Source: Sphingopyxis sp. LC363
Lineage (GTDB): Bacteria > Pseudomonadota > Alphaproteobacteria > Sphingomonadales > Sphingomonadaceae
Length of the DNA stretch: 64,000 nucleotides
Direction of reading: 5' to 3'
NCBI RefSeq assembly: GCF_000756385.1
Contig: NZ_JNFC01000012.1
Span: forward strand, 124,001-188,000
The notes under the pieces are model-generated. The model saw only the letters and a program-made list of their open reading frames with translations, did no database searches and was not told the DNA's origin. Position numbers and translations under genes: made by a program. Every line of letters starts with the position of its first letter. Positions within the stretch are counted from its first letter, which is position 1. Positions 28,496 to 38,138 of this stretch are shown piece by piece.

Positions 28496-30654
28496 CAGGT
28501 CAGCCACTTCGCGCAGATAATGACGCCGAGACGACGGCCCCGACCTTCGGTCCCGAACGCTTCTTCAACCGCGAACTCTCGTGGCTCGCCTTCAACCGGC
28601 GGGTGATGGAGGAGGCGCGCAATCCCGCGCATCCGCTGCTCGAACGCCTCCGCTTCCTGTCGATCTCGGGCAGCAATCTCGACGAATTCTTCATGGTCCG
28701 CGTCGCGGGCCTCAAGGGCCAGCAGCTGCAGGGGATCGACGATCCTTCGGCCGACGGTCGCTCGCCGGGGCAGCAGCTCGCCGAGATCGAGGCCGAGGTG
28801 CATCGCCTCGTCGACCAGCAGCAGAGCGAATGGCAATTGCTCCACCGCCAGCTTGCCGAGCAGGGCATCGTCGTTCACGGTGCGGGCTCGGACAAGGAGG
28901 CGCTCCGCCGGGCGCTGCGCCAATATTTCATCGAGCAGATTTTCCCGATCCTGACCCCGCAGGTGCTCGATCCGGCGCATCCTTTTCCCTTCATCCCGAA
29001 CCGCGGCCTCGGCGTCATTTTCGACCTTCAGCGCAAGACGAATGGCGAGACGGTTCGCGAACTGGTGATGATCCCGGCTTCGCTGGCGCGCTTCGTGCCG
29101 GTCCCCGGCGAGCCGAGCGCCTTCGTGCCGATCGAATATCTGATCGAGCTGTTCGGCGACTTGCTGTTTCCGGGTTTCACGATCCGCTCCCTGGGTGTGT
29201 TCCGCATCATCCGCGACAGCGATATCGAGCTCGAGGAAGAGGCCGAGGATCTTGTGCGCCTGTTCCGCACCGCGATCCGCCGCCGTCGCCGCGGCCGCGT
29301 GATCCTGATGGAACTCGAGGCCGACATGCCCGCCGAAATCGCCGAGGTGCTGGGCTCCGATATTCAGGGGCACGAGGCGATCGTCGCCAAGATCGGCGGC
29401 TTCATCGGTCTCGCGGCGCTGTCGGCGCTCGTCGACGTCGATCGCCCCGACCTCAAATTCCCGGCCTATTCGCCCCGTTTCCCCGAACGCATCCGCGAAC
29501 ATGGCGGCGACTGTTTCGCGGCGATCCGGTCGAAGGACATCGTCGTCCACCATCCCTATGAAAGCTTCGACGTCGTCCTCTCCTTCCTGCGCCAGGCCGC
29601 TGCCGATCCCGACGTCGTCGCGATCAAGCAAACGCTCTACCGCGCCGGCAACCAGTCGCCCGTCATCCGCGCGCTGATCGAGGCGGCCGAGGCGGGCAAG
29701 TCGGTGACCGCGGTCGTCGAACTCAAGGCGCGCTTCGACGAGGAACAGAATCTGCTCTGGGCGAACCAGCTCGAACGCGCCGGGGTGCAGGTCGTCTACG
29801 GCTTCATCGAGTGGAAGACCCACGCCAAGATTTCGATGGTCGTGCGCCGCGAAGGGCAGGGCTATCGCACCTATTGCCACTTCGGCACCGGCAATTACCA
29901 CCCCGTCACCGCGCGCATCTACACCGACTTGAGCTTCTTCACCGCCGATCCCCGCGCGGGCCGCGATGCGGCGCAGCTCTTCAATTACATCACCGGCTAT
30001 GTCGAACCCGAACGGCTCGACCTGATCACCATGTCGCCGCTCAACATGCGCCAGCATCTGTGCGAGCTGATCGATGCCGAAATCGCCGCGGCAAGGACGG
30101 GGCGGCCGTCGGGCGTCTGGGCCAAGATGAACAGCCTCGTCGACCCCGACATCATCGACAAGCTCTACGAAGCCAGCGCGGCGGGGGTACCGATCGAACT
30201 GATCGTGCGCGGTATCTGCTGCCTGCGTCCGGGCGTGGCGGGGATTTCGGAAACGATCCGCGTCAAATCGGTCGTCGGGCGCTTCCTCGAACATAGCCGC
30301 GTCTGGGCCTTCGCCAACGGCGCGCCGCTCCCGCATCGCGCGGCGAAGCTCTATATCAGCAGCGCCGACTGGATGCCGCGCAACTTCGACCGCCGCGTCG
30401 AATATATGATCCCGATCGAAAATCCGACCGTCCACGACCAGATCCTCGATCAGGTCCTCGTCGCGAACCTCATCGACAATGAACAAAGCTGGATCCTGCA
30501 ACCCGACGGAACCTCCCTGCGCGTGGATCCGGGTGACAAACCTTTCAACTTGCACCATTATTTCATGAACAACCCTTCGCTGTCGGGCCGCGGCACCGCG
30601 CTTCACAAGCGTCAGGACGTGCCGACGCTGGCCTTCGATATGCGCGAAGATTGA
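28486..30654 (+). CDS. ppk: Polyphosphate kinase 1
   Basis: This 722-residue enzyme reversibly makes polyphosphate from ATP. The PPK1 architecture is seen: an N-terminal helical domain (FFNRELSWLAFNRRVMEEA), a head domain, and two PLD-like catalytic domains. The autophosphorylated histidine is in YCHFGTGNYHP (about residue 465), and the KARFDEEQNLLWA and ARIYTDLSFFT motifs are present. It starts inside hda (10-nt overlap) and is followed by the exopolyphosphatase gene, so synthesis and breakdown are encoded together. Confidence 0.97.
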   Translation: MSLTGQPLRADNDAETTAPTFGPERFFNRELSWLAFNRRVMEEARNPAHPLLERLRFLSISGSNLDEFFMVRVAGLKGQQLQGIDDPSADGRSPGQQLAEIEAEVHRLVDQQQSEWQLLHRQLAEQGIVVHGAGSDKEALRRALRQYFIEQIFPILTPQVLDPAHPFPFIPNRGLGVIFDLQRKTNGETVRELVMIPASLARFVPVPGEPSAFVPIEYLIELFGDLLFPGFTIRSLGVFRIIRDSDIELEEEAEDLVRLFRTAIRRRRRGRVILMELEADMPAEIAEVLGSDIQGHEAIVAKIGGFIGLAALSALVDVDRPDLKFPAYSPRFPERIREHGGDCFAAIRSKDIVVHHPYESFDVVLSFLRQAAADPDVVAIKQTLYRAGNQSPVIRALIEAAEAGKSVTAVVELKARFDEEQNLLWANQLERAGVQVVYGFIEWKTHAKISMVVRREGQGYRTYCHFGTGNYHPVTARIYTDLSFFTADPRAGRDAAQLFNYITGYVEPERLDLITMSPLNMRQHLCELIDAEIAAARTGRPSGVWAKMNSLVDPDIIDKLYEASAAGVPIELIVRGICCLRPGVAGISETIRVKSVVGRFLEHSRVWAFANGAPLPHRAAKLYISSADWMPRNFDRRVEYMIPIENPTVHDQILDQVLVANLIDNEQSWILQPDGTSLRVDPGDKPFNLHHYFMNNPSLSGRGTALHKRQDVPTLAFDMRED

Positions 30655-30661
30655 GAAGAGG

Positions 30662-32149
30662 TTGAACTTCCTGCGCACCTCCCGACAAGCGGTCAGCCGG
30701 TCCGCCGTCATCGACATCGGCTCCAACTCGGTCCGCATCGTCGTTTATGAAGGCCCGTCGCGCGCGCCGGCGGTGATCTTCAACGAAAAGGTCGCCGCCG
30801 GCCTCGGCCGCGGCCTCGCGATCGACGGACGCATCGCCACCGAAGACGCCGAGCGCGGCCTCGTCGCGCTCCGCCGTTACGCGCTGCTCGCGAAGCATAT
30901 GGATGTGAAGACGATCCAGTGCGTTGCCACCGCCGCGGTGCGCGACGCCGCGAACGGCCGCGACTTCATCGCCGCGGCGGCCGAAGCCGGGCTCGATATC
31001 CGTCTGCTGTCGGGCGAGGAGGAGGCCGAAGCCGCCGGGCATGGCGTCCTTTCGGCGATTCCCGATGCGCGGGGGATCGCGGTCGATCTCGGCGGCGGCA
31101 GCCTCGAGCTGGCCGAAGTTTCAGATGGCCGGGTCGGCCGCTGCGCCTCCTTTCCGCTCGGCGTGCTGCGATTGCCGGCGCTGCGCGAAGATGGCGAGCA
31201 GGCGTTCGAGCGCGCGATCCGCAAGATGCTTCGCGCCGCCGGCTGGCCCGGCGAGGGGCTCGCCGGACTGCCGCTCTATCTCGTCGGCGGCTCGTGGCGC
31301 GCCCTCTCGCGTCTGGACCTCGAACTCACCAAGGATCCGCTCGCGGTTCTCGACCAGCATACGCTGCCGCGCAGCGCGCTCCGCCGCCTGATCCGCGCGA
31401 CCAAAAGGCTGAGCTTCGAGGAATTGCGCGCGATCCCCGGCATGGCATCGAACCGCGCCGCCGCCCTGCCCGACGCGGCGGCGCTGCTCGCGGCGCTCGT
31501 CAACATCCTCGACGTTCCCGAAATGACGGTTTCGTCGTCGGGGCTGCGCGAAGGACTGCTCTATCAGGCGCTCGATGCCGAGACGCGCGCGCAGGATCCG
31601 CTGATCGTCGCCGCCGAATTCGAAGGCCGCCGCCTCGCGCGTTTCGCGCCGCACGGCCGCGCGATCGCCGACTGGATCGCGCCGCTCTTTACCGACGAAG
31701 GACCGGCCGACAGCCGCGTGCGCCTCGCCGCAAGCCTGCTCAGCGACGTCGCCTGGTCGGCAAACCCCGATTTCCGCGCCGAGCGCGGCACCGAGATCGG
31801 CCTGCACGGCAATTGGCGCAGCATCGACATTCCCGGACGCATCCTGCTCGCGCGCGCGCTTTACGCGGGCTTTGGCGGCGCCGACGCCGAATTTCCCGCG
31901 ATGGGCGCGCTTGTCGCGCAGGAACGGCTCGCCCGCGCGCGGCAATGGGGCCTCGCGATCCGCCTTGCCCAGCGGCTCACCGGCGGCGTCGAGGCGCCGC
32001 TCAAGGCGAGCGGGATCGCGCTTGTCAACGGCAAGCTCAGGCTCTGTCTGGCGGCCGGCTGGCATCATCTCGCGGGCGAATCGGTCGAGCGCCGCCTGCG
32101 CGTCCTCGCGCAGGCGCTCGATGCCAAACCCGAGCTCGTTCTGCTTTAA
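30662..32149 (+). CDS. ppx: Exopolyphosphatase (Ppx/GppA family)
   Basis: This protein of about 495 residues removes phosphate from polyphosphate ends or from pppGpp. The actin-like ATPase fold is shown by AVIDIGSNSVRIVVYEG and GIAVDLGGGSLELAEV. A C-terminal helical HD-like domain follows from about residue 320. No ATG is available near the N-terminus, so the start appears to be TTG at 30662, 8 nt after the ppk stop and immediately after GAAGAGG. That is closer than ideal, so the exact start is uncertain. It overlaps the convergent rnd gene by 4 nt at the 3' end. Confidence 0.92.
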   Translation: MNFLRTSRQAVSRSAVIDIGSNSVRIVVYEGPSRAPAVIFNEKVAAGLGRGLAIDGRIATEDAERGLVALRRYALLAKHMDVKTIQCVATAAVRDAANGRDFIAAAAEAGLDIRLLSGEEEAEAAGHGVLSAIPDARGIAVDLGGGSLELAEVSDGRVGRCASFPLGVLRLPALREDGEQAFERAIRKMLRAAGWPGEGLAGLPLYLVGGSWRALSRLDLELTKDPLAVLDQHTLPRSALRRLIRATKRLSFEELRAIPGMASNRAAALPDAAALLAALVNILDVPEMTVSSSGLREGLLYQALDAETRAQDPLIVAAEFEGRRLARFAPHGRAIADWIAPLFTDEGPADSRVRLAASLLSDVAWSANPDFRAERGTEIGLHGNWRSIDIPGRILLARALYAGFGGADAEFPAMGALVAQERLARARQWGLAIRLAQRLTGGVEAPLKASGIALVNGKLRLCLAAGWHHLAGESVERRLRVLAQALDAKPELVLL

Positions 32150-33333
32150 ACCTCGGCCGCGGTCGCCGCGTCGATCTCGCTCATCACCAGCTTGCCGTTC
32201 TTGACGGCAAAGCCCATCCGGCCTTCGACGAGGTCGAGCGCGGCGTGGCCGAACACGTCGTAGCGCCAGCCCTCCATCATCTGGATGCCGCCCCGCGCCC
32301 CGGCGGCAAGCGCCTCGAGATCGTCGCTGCGCGCGATCAGCCGCGCCGCGACATTGAGCTCGCGCGCCCGGATCTTGAGCAGCAGTTTCAAAAGGTCGGC
32401 GACCAACGTGCCTTCCTTGCCGAGCCCCGGGCCGCGCGGCGCGCGGTCGGGCATATCGTCCTTCGACATCGGCTTGGCGTTGGTGATCGCGTCCATCAGT
32501 CGGCCGCCGATGTCGTTGGTGCGCCATGTCGCCGACAGCCCGCGGACGCGGCCGAGCCCGTCCTGATCCTTCGGCGGATGCGCGGCGAGGTCGGCGAGCG
32601 TCTCGTCCTTGACGATCCGGCCGCGCGGCAGATTCTTGTTCCGCGCCTCGCGCTCGCGCCAGGCGGCGAGCGCCTGCAACCGGCCGAGCACGTCGAGCTT
32701 GCGCGTCGGTACCTTGATCCGCTGCCATGCCTTGTCGGGATCGACGCTGTAATTGGCGGGGTCGGCAAGCTTTTCCATCTCCTCGTCGAGCCAGTGGCCG
32801 CGCCCGGTCTTGATCAGCTTGTCGAGCATCATCGGGAAAATCTTGGCGAGGTGCGTGACGTCGCCGATCGCATAGTCGATCTGGCGCTTGTCGAGCGGAC
32901 GGCGGCTCCAGTCGGTGAAGCGCGCGCCCTTGTCGAGCTGCACGCCGATCCACGCCTCGACGAGGTTCGAATAGCCGACCTGCTCGGCCTGACCCAGCGC
33001 CATCTGGCCGATCTGCGTGTCGAAGATCGGGTGCGGCGTCTTGCCGGTCAGGTTGAAGATGATTTCGACATCCTGCCCGCCGGCGTGAAAGACCTTGAGC
33101 ATATCCTCATTGTCGACAAGCAGGTCGAGCAGGGGTTTCAAATCGATGCCGGGCGCCATCGGATCGATCGCCGCGGCATGGTCGCGGTCGGCCACCTGGA
33201 TCAGGCAAAGCTCTGGCCAGAAGGTGTTTTCGCGCATGAATTCGGTATCGACCGCGATGAAATCGCTGTTCCCGATCAGGTCGCAGAATTCGGCGAGCGC
33301 GGCGTTGGTTTCGATCAACGGATGGACTTGCAT
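32146..33333 (-). CDS. rnd: Ribonuclease D
   Basis: This 395-residue 3'-5' exoribonuclease matures tRNA 3' ends. The DEDD exonuclease motifs are FIAVDTEFMRENTFWP, LKVFHAGGQDVEIIF, and the third motif IDYAIGDVTHLAKIF, followed by an HRDC domain near residues 210-290 (ALAAWREREARNKNLPRGRIV). The C-terminal extension has a second HRDC-like helical part. It converges on ppx with a 4-nt overlap and diverges from the small membrane protein at 33442. Confidence 0.95.
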   Translation of the reverse strand: MQVHPLIETNAALAEFCDLIGNSDFIAVDTEFMRENTFWPELCLIQVADRDHAAAIDPMAPGIDLKPLLDLLVDNEDMLKVFHAGGQDVEIIFNLTGKTPHPIFDTQIGQMALGQAEQVGYSNLVEAWIGVQLDKGARFTDWSRRPLDKRQIDYAIGDVTHLAKIFPMMLDKLIKTGRGHWLDEEMEKLADPANYSVDPDKAWQRIKVPTRKLDVLGRLQALAAWREREARNKNLPRGRIVKDETLADLAAHPPKDQDGLGRVRGLSATWRTNDIGGRLMDAITNAKPMSKDDMPDRAPRGPGLGKEGTLVADLLKLLLKIRARELNVAARLIARSDDLEALAAGARGGIQMMEGWRYDVFGHAALDLVEGRMGFAVKNGKLVMSEIDAATAAEV

Positions 33334-33441
33334 AGCGCGCCTATACAGCTAGTTGAAAGGAACGGGCAGGAAAAATTGCCCGCGCTCTTCGGGTCGTTGA
33401 GCCGGAATGCCGGCCGAAGGAAAAACGAAGGGATTTGGGGC

Positions 33442-33771
33442 ATGACGTGGCTCGGTTGGGCGCTTGCGGCGCTCGGTTATATCCTGCTTTTCGGACAATA
33501 TCTCGCAGGGCAGGCGGATATTTTCGTCTCGATCGCCAATCCGCGGCCGCTCGACGAGGAGGTGATGGTCGTGACGCTCAAGGGCTGGGGCTTCGCCGCC
33601 CAGGCCGCGCAGTCGTTCCTCACACCCGAATCCGATCATGGACTATGCGACGTGCGTGTATTTGCGACACGGCGCCAGATGCTCGTCGCGATCGCGACCG
33701 CCGGATTCCTGCGCCCGGTGACGGTGGCGTGGCGCGCGCACGCTGGCGTCCCGCCGCTGGGAGTGGCGTGA
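33442..33771 (+). CDS. Small membrane-associated protein of unknown function
   Basis: This 109-residue protein starts with a hydrophobic helix (WLGWALAALGYILLFGQYLAG). A mixed region and a second moderately hydrophobic stretch (MLVAIATAGFLRPVTVAW) follow. I do not recognise a domain. The ATG at 33442 was chosen as the first after the rnd divergence. The much longer open frame is an antisense artefact of ppx and rnd. Its stop overlaps the start of the FAD oxidase by one base (TGATG), so the two are translationally coupled and may work together. Confidence 0.65.
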   Translation: MTWLGWALAALGYILLFGQYLAGQADIFVSIANPRPLDEEVMVVTLKGWGFAAQAAQSFLTPESDHGLCDVRVFATRRQMLVAIATAGFLRPVTVAWRAHAGVPPLGVA

Positions 33772-35282
33772 TGCCTATCCTCAAACTCCGCGACGAAGGC
33801 CGCTGGACCAATTATCACGGCACCGGGACCTGCGAGGCGGCGACGCGCTTCGCGCTGCGCAGCGGCGACGCGGAGCGCGGACGCGACGAAGTCGCGATCG
33901 CCGCGAACGCGGTGCGGGACTGGCTCGCCGAGGCCGCCGCCGCGCAGCGCCGCGTCCGCCCGCTCGGTGCGGGCTGGTCGCCGTCGAACGTCAATATCGC
34001 GTCGCAAAGCTGGCTGCTTCACACGCGCCGGTTCAACCGCTGTTTTCGGATCGGCGCGAGCGATGTCCGCCCGGGCATCGATGCGGGCGCTTTGATGCTC
34101 GTCGAAGCGGGCGCGCTCGTCGACGAGGTTTCGGACAAGCTCGAGGGACAGGGCCGTTCGCTGTGGACCAGCGGCGCCGGCAACGGACAGACGTTCGCGG
34201 GGGCCGCGGCAACCGGCACCCACGGCTCGATGATCGCGCGCGGCGGTATCCAGGACCATATACGCGCGGTGCAGGTCGTCACGCCCGGCGGCATCCACTG
34301 GGTGGAGCCGGAGAGTGGCGTGATGAGCGACGCGTTCATCGCCGCGACCGGATCGACGCCGCTGCGCGACGACAATGTCTTCGCCGCGGCCCAGCTTCCG
34401 GTCGGTGCGCTCGGCGTCATCACCGCGCTCGTCGTCGACAGCGTGCCCCGATTCCTCGTCCGCCCGATCCAGAATCTGCGCAAGGTCGCCCCCGGCGCGC
34501 TCGACTGGCTCGCCGCGGGCGATTTCCGGCGCTTCTCGGCGACCTATGCGCTCGATCAGGACCCCGATTTCGTCCAGATAATCGTCAATCCCTATAAGCC
34601 GTTCAAGCGGCCCGCGATGCTGCGCTTCCTCTATCGCGAACCGTGGCGCGACGACTATCCGCGCGCGACGCCCGGTCAGCTCGGCGCGGGCTATGACGCA
34701 CTCAGCCTGCTGGGACGGCTGCTCGACGACTATCCATGGGCGCGCGGTGCGCTCCTCCAATTCGCGATGAAGATGGGCTATGCCGCCGGCCCCAACCTCG
34801 ACGATCCTCCGGTCTATGGGAGCTGGGGCGAGGGGCTCGACACGCACCGTCCCATGGCGGACCTGTTCAACGCCTCGGTCACCATCGACCGCGCCGACCT
34901 CGCCCGCGCGTTCGAGCGGATCTGCGCCGTCTATGCACGCCACGGAGGTTCTACGGTCGTCACCGTGCGCTTCATGGAGCGCGCGCAGGGATTGCTTGCG
35001 CCGGCGCGTTTTACGCACAATGCGGTGATCGATTTCGATGGACCGCGCAGCCAGCGCACCGCCGATGCCTATGCCCGCGTCGTCGACTGCCTCGATGCCG
35101 AGGGGATCGCCTTCACCCGGCACTGGGCGAAAAGCTGCCGCCTCGACGCGGCGCGCGTCGCCGCCGATTATGGCGAGGATTTTCGCCGCTGGCGCGCGGC
35201 GCAGGGCCGCTTGATGCCCGATCCCGCGCACCGGGCGCTGTTCGGCAGCGAGGTGCTCGATGGTCTCGGCTTGACCTGCTGA
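33771..35282 (+). CDS. FAD-linked oxidase, D-arabinono-1,4-lactone oxidase-like
   Basis: This 503-residue flavoprotein has the PCMH/VAO FAD-binding fold at the N-terminus: RPLGAGWSPSNVN, then SGAGNGQTFAGAAATGTHGS, the diphosphate-binding segment, and LPVGALGVITALVVD. A cap domain and a C-terminal region resembling aldonolactone oxidases follow (AHRALFGSEVL). Members oxidise sugar lactones or alditols with O2 or a quinone. The substrate is not evident. Coupling with the small membrane protein upstream hints at membrane-linked electron transfer. No thiol or heme motif is visible. Confidence 0.82.
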   Translation: MPILKLRDEGRWTNYHGTGTCEAATRFALRSGDAERGRDEVAIAANAVRDWLAEAAAAQRRVRPLGAGWSPSNVNIASQSWLLHTRRFNRCFRIGASDVRPGIDAGALMLVEAGALVDEVSDKLEGQGRSLWTSGAGNGQTFAGAAATGTHGSMIARGGIQDHIRAVQVVTPGGIHWVEPESGVMSDAFIAATGSTPLRDDNVFAAAQLPVGALGVITALVVDSVPRFLVRPIQNLRKVAPGALDWLAAGDFRRFSATYALDQDPDFVQIIVNPYKPFKRPAMLRFLYREPWRDDYPRATPGQLGAGYDALSLLGRLLDDYPWARGALLQFAMKMGYAAGPNLDDPPVYGSWGEGLDTHRPMADLFNASVTIDRADLARAFERICAVYARHGGSTVVTVRFMERAQGLLAPARFTHNAVIDFDGPRSQRTADAYARVVDCLDAEGIAFTRHWAKSCRLDAARVAADYGEDFRRWRAAQGRLMPDPAHRALFGSEVLDGLGLTC

Positions 35283-35296
35283 AACCGCCTCGACCC

Positions 35297-35326
35297 TTGA
35301 CAAATGGCGCGCCGACCTGCCTTAGG
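35297..35326 (+). promoter_or_regulatory. Putative sigma-70-type promoter of aspS
   Basis: TTGACA (35297-35302) is followed after 18 nt by CTTAGG (35321-35326). The -35 matches consensus, the -10 only weakly. It lies 15 nt after the oxidase stop and 56 nt before the aspS start. Confidence 0.5.
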
Positions 35327-35381
35327 CGCGGCCATAAATCACGTTAAAGTTGATTTCCTCCATTCATCGAAAGACGATAAA

Positions 35382-37163
35382 ATGCACGCCTATCGCACCC
35401 ATAATTGTGGCCAGCTCCGCGCCGAGGACGTCGGCCAGAATGTCCGCCTGTCGGGCTGGGTGCATCGCAAGCGCGATCATGGCGGGCTGCTCTTCGTCGA
35501 CCTGCGCGACCATTATGGTCTGACGCAGATCGTCGCCGATAGCAGCGATGCGGCCTTCGCCACGCTCGACGGCCTTCGCGTCGAAAGCGTCGTGACGATC
35601 ACCGGCGACGTTGTCGCGCGCTCGGCCGAAACGACCAACGCCAATCTGCCCACCGGCGCGATCGAAGTCCGCGCGCGCGACGTGGCGGTCCAGTCGGCGG
35701 CGATCGAACTGCCGATGCCGGTCGCGGGCGAGCAGGAATATCCCGAGGACATCCGCCTCAAATATCGTTTCCTCGATCTCCGTCGCGACCGCCTCCACGC
35801 CAACATTCTGCTGCGCTCGAACGTCATCGCTAGCCTCCGCCGCCGCATGGTCGAACAAGGCTTCACCGAATATCAGACGCCGATCCTCACCGCTTCGTCG
35901 CCCGAAGGCGCACGCGACTATCTGGTGCCGAGCCGCGTCCACCCCGGCAAATTCTACGCGCTGCCGCAGGCGCCGCAGATGTTCAAACAGCTGCTGATGG
36001 TCGCGGGCTTCGACCGCTATTTCCAGATCGCGCCCTGCTTCCGCGACGAAGATGCGCGCGCCGACCGCTCGCCCGGCGAATTCTACCAGCTCGACTTCGA
36101 AATGAGCTTCGTCACGCAGGACGACGTCTTCAACGCGATCGAGCCCGTGCTCGCGGGCGTGTTCGAGGAGTTCGCGAACGGCAAGTCGGTGACTCCGGCG
36201 GGTTCCTTCCCGCGCATCCCGTACCGCGAATCGATGCTGAAATATGGCAATGACAAGCCCGACCTTCGCAACCCGCTGATCATCACCGACGTCTCGTCGC
36301 ACTTCGCCGGATCGGGCTTCGGCCGCTTCGCCGATATCGTCGCCGCGGGCGACGTCGTGCGCACGGTCCCGGCGCGGGGAACCGCCGAGAAGAGCCGCAA
36401 ATTCTTCGACGACATGAACAGCTGGGCGCAGGGCGAGGGCTTCGCGGGGCTCGGCTATGCGACGCGCAAGGGCGGCGAATGGGGCGGTCCGATCGCCAAG
36501 AACCATGGGCCGGAAAAGATGGACGCGCTCGCCGCCGAACTCGGCATCGGCCCCGACGACGGCCTCTTCTTCGCCGCTGGCAAGGAAGCGATTGCGGCGA
36601 AGCTCGCAGGGCTGGCGCGCACGCGCGTCGCCGAGCAGCTCGACCTGATCGACGCGAACAAGTTCGAAATGTGCTGGATCGTCGACTTCCCGATGTTCGA
36701 GGCCGACGAGGACACGGGCAAGATCGATTTCAGCCACAACCCCTTCTCGATGCCGCAGGGCGAACTCGAAGCGCTCGAGACGAAGGATCCGCTCGACATC
36801 CTCGCCTGGCAATATGACATCGTCTGCAACGGCGTCGAGCTGTCGTCGGGCGCGATCCGTAACCACCGTCCGGACATCATGTACAAGGCGTTCGAGATCG
36901 CCGGCTATTCGCAGGCCGATGTCGATGCGAATTTCAGCGGCATGATCAACGCCTTCAAGTTCGGCGCGCCGCCGCACGGCGGTTCGGCGCCGGGCGTCGA
37001 CCGCATCGTGATGCTGCTCGCCGACGAGCCCAACATCCGCGAGGTGGTCGTCTTCCCGATGAACCAGAAGGCCGAGGATCTGATGATGGGCGCCCCCGCG
37101 CCGGTCAGCGACAAGCAGCTCAAGGAACTCAGCATCCGCCTCGTCGACGGGCCGAAGAACTAA
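35382..37163 (+). CDS. aspS: Aspartyl-tRNA synthetase
   Basis: This 593-residue class II synthetase charges tRNA with aspartate. It has the N-terminal OB-fold anticodon domain ([26 protein letters not shown]), motif 2 [24 protein letters not shown], a bacterial-type insertion domain, and motif 3 [14 protein letters not shown]. The start at ATG 35382 ([10 protein letters not shown]) is the family N-terminus. Alphaproteobacterial enzymes are often non-discriminating and also charge tRNA-Asn when GatCAB is present. That cannot be decided here. Confidence 0.98.
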   Translation: MHAYRTHNCGQLRAEDVGQNVRLSGWVHRKRDHGGLLFVDLRDHYGLTQIVADSSDAAFATLDGLRVESVVTITGDVVARSAETTNANLPTGAIEVRARDVAVQSAAIELPMPVAGEQEYPEDIRLKYRFLDLRRDRLHANILLRSNVIASLRRRMVEQGFTEYQTPILTASSPEGARDYLVPSRVHPGKFYALPQAPQMFKQLLMVAGFDRYFQIAPCFRDEDARADRSPGEFYQLDFEMSFVTQDDVFNAIEPVLAGVFEEFANGKSVTPAGSFPRIPYRESMLKYGNDKPDLRNPLIITDVSSHFAGSGFGRFADIVAAGDVVRTVPARGTAEKSRKFFDDMNSWAQGEGFAGLGYATRKGGEWGGPIAKNHGPEKMDALAAELGIGPDDGLFFAAGKEAIAAKLAGLARTRVAEQLDLIDANKFEMCWIVDFPMFEADEDTGKIDFSHNPFSMPQGELEALETKDPLDILAWQYDIVCNGVELSSGAIRNHRPDIMYKAFEIAGYSQADVDANFSGMINAFKFGAPPHGGSAPGVDRIVMLLADEPNIREVVVFPMNQKAEDLMMGAPAPVSDKQLKELSIRLVDGPKN

Positions 37164-37166
37164 GGG

Positions 37167-38039
37167 ATGAGCGAACCCCGGGAGCACCGGCTGGAAACAC
37201 CGGACGGCGAGATTTGCTGGTTCGAGTGGGGCGACCGTTCGGACCGGCCCTCGCTGCTCCTCCTCCACGCCACGGGCTTTCACGCGCGCCTGTGGGATCA
37301 GGTGGTTGCGGCCTTGCCTTCGGGCACGCACGTCATCGCGCCCGACCATCGCGGTCATGGACGTAGCTATCGCCCCGCGACCCTCGCCAGCTGGTCGGCG
37401 ACCGCGGATGCGCTGCTGCCCTTGCTCGACGGCCTCGGCGGCCATCCGCTCGTCGGCTGCGGCCACAGCATGGGCGCCTATGTGCTGACCCGCCTCGCGT
37501 CGCAGCGGCCCGCCGCCTTCGCCCACCTCGTCCTGATCGACCCGGTGATCATGCACCCCGCCTTTTACGAGGGCGAGAGTGCCAAGCCGATTCCCGATCC
37601 CGCCGGCCATCCCGTCGCGCGGCGCCGCAACGTTTGGGCCGCCGCCGAAGAGATGCGTGCACGCTTCGCCGACCGCCCGCCCTATGCGAGCTGGGACCCG
37701 CACGTGCTCGCCGATTATTGCACCCATGGTCTGCTTCCCGCAGCCAATGGGGAAGGGTTCGAGCTGGCCTGCCCACCGGCTCTGGAGGCATCGGTCTATC
37801 AGAACGCGCTGCGCACCAGTCCGCACGAATGGTTGCACTATCTGTCGGTGCCCTCGACGTTAATCCGCGCCCCAACCGGCGAACGCGGCGGTGAACTCGA
37901 CTTTTCATTGAGCCCGACCTGGACCGGCCTCGGTTCGGCGATCGGCGCCGAGCGTGACGAGCTGTGGGCCGAGCATAGCCATTTTATTCCGATGGAGAAT
38001 CCGGCGCGCGTCGCCGCACTGCTCGCCAATTTTCTCTGA
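37167..38039 (+). CDS. Alpha/beta-fold hydrolase
   Basis: This 290-residue cytoplasmic hydrolase shows LLLLHATGFHARLWDQV (oxyanion region), the nucleophile elbow GCGHSMGAYV (Ser at about residue 100), an acid in the LIDPV or later loop, and a C-terminal histidine in EHSHFIPMENP. It starts 4 nt after the aspS stop, so it is probably co-transcribed. The substrate is unknown. Similar proteins act on esters, lactones or epoxides. Confidence 0.85.
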   Translation: MSEPREHRLETPDGEICWFEWGDRSDRPSLLLLHATGFHARLWDQVVAALPSGTHVIAPDHRGHGRSYRPATLASWSATADALLPLLDGLGGHPLVGCGHSMGAYVLTRLASQRPAAFAHLVLIDPVIMHPAFYEGESAKPIPDPAGHPVARRRNVWAAAEEMRARFADRPPYASWDPHVLADYCTHGLLPAANGEGFELACPPALEASVYQNALRTSPHEWLHYLSVPSTLIRAPTGERGGELDFSLSPTWTGLGSAIGAERDELWAEHSHFIPMENPARVAALLANFL

Positions 38040-38138
38040 TAAGGACGCGCCCAGTTAAATCGGTCCGTGCTGTGCCAGAAAATGACATCGGCGCATCGCC
38101 TGCTTGGTGCGAAGGGCGACGCGCGCTAGGGTGGGCGG

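Noticed and set aside
28492..30738. A 748-codon open frame antisense to ppk
   Set aside because: It is a mirror of the strong codon bias of ppk. The translation is rich in Asp, Arg and His without domains, as with similar antisense frames across lptD (19140-21575), aspS (35364-37838), cheA (44921-47467) and cckA (59538-62393).
30919..33771. A 950-codon plus-strand frame through ppx and antisense to rnd
   Set aside because: Only its last 110 codons (33442-33771) look like a protein. The rest is an out-of-frame reading of ppx and the reverse of rnd.
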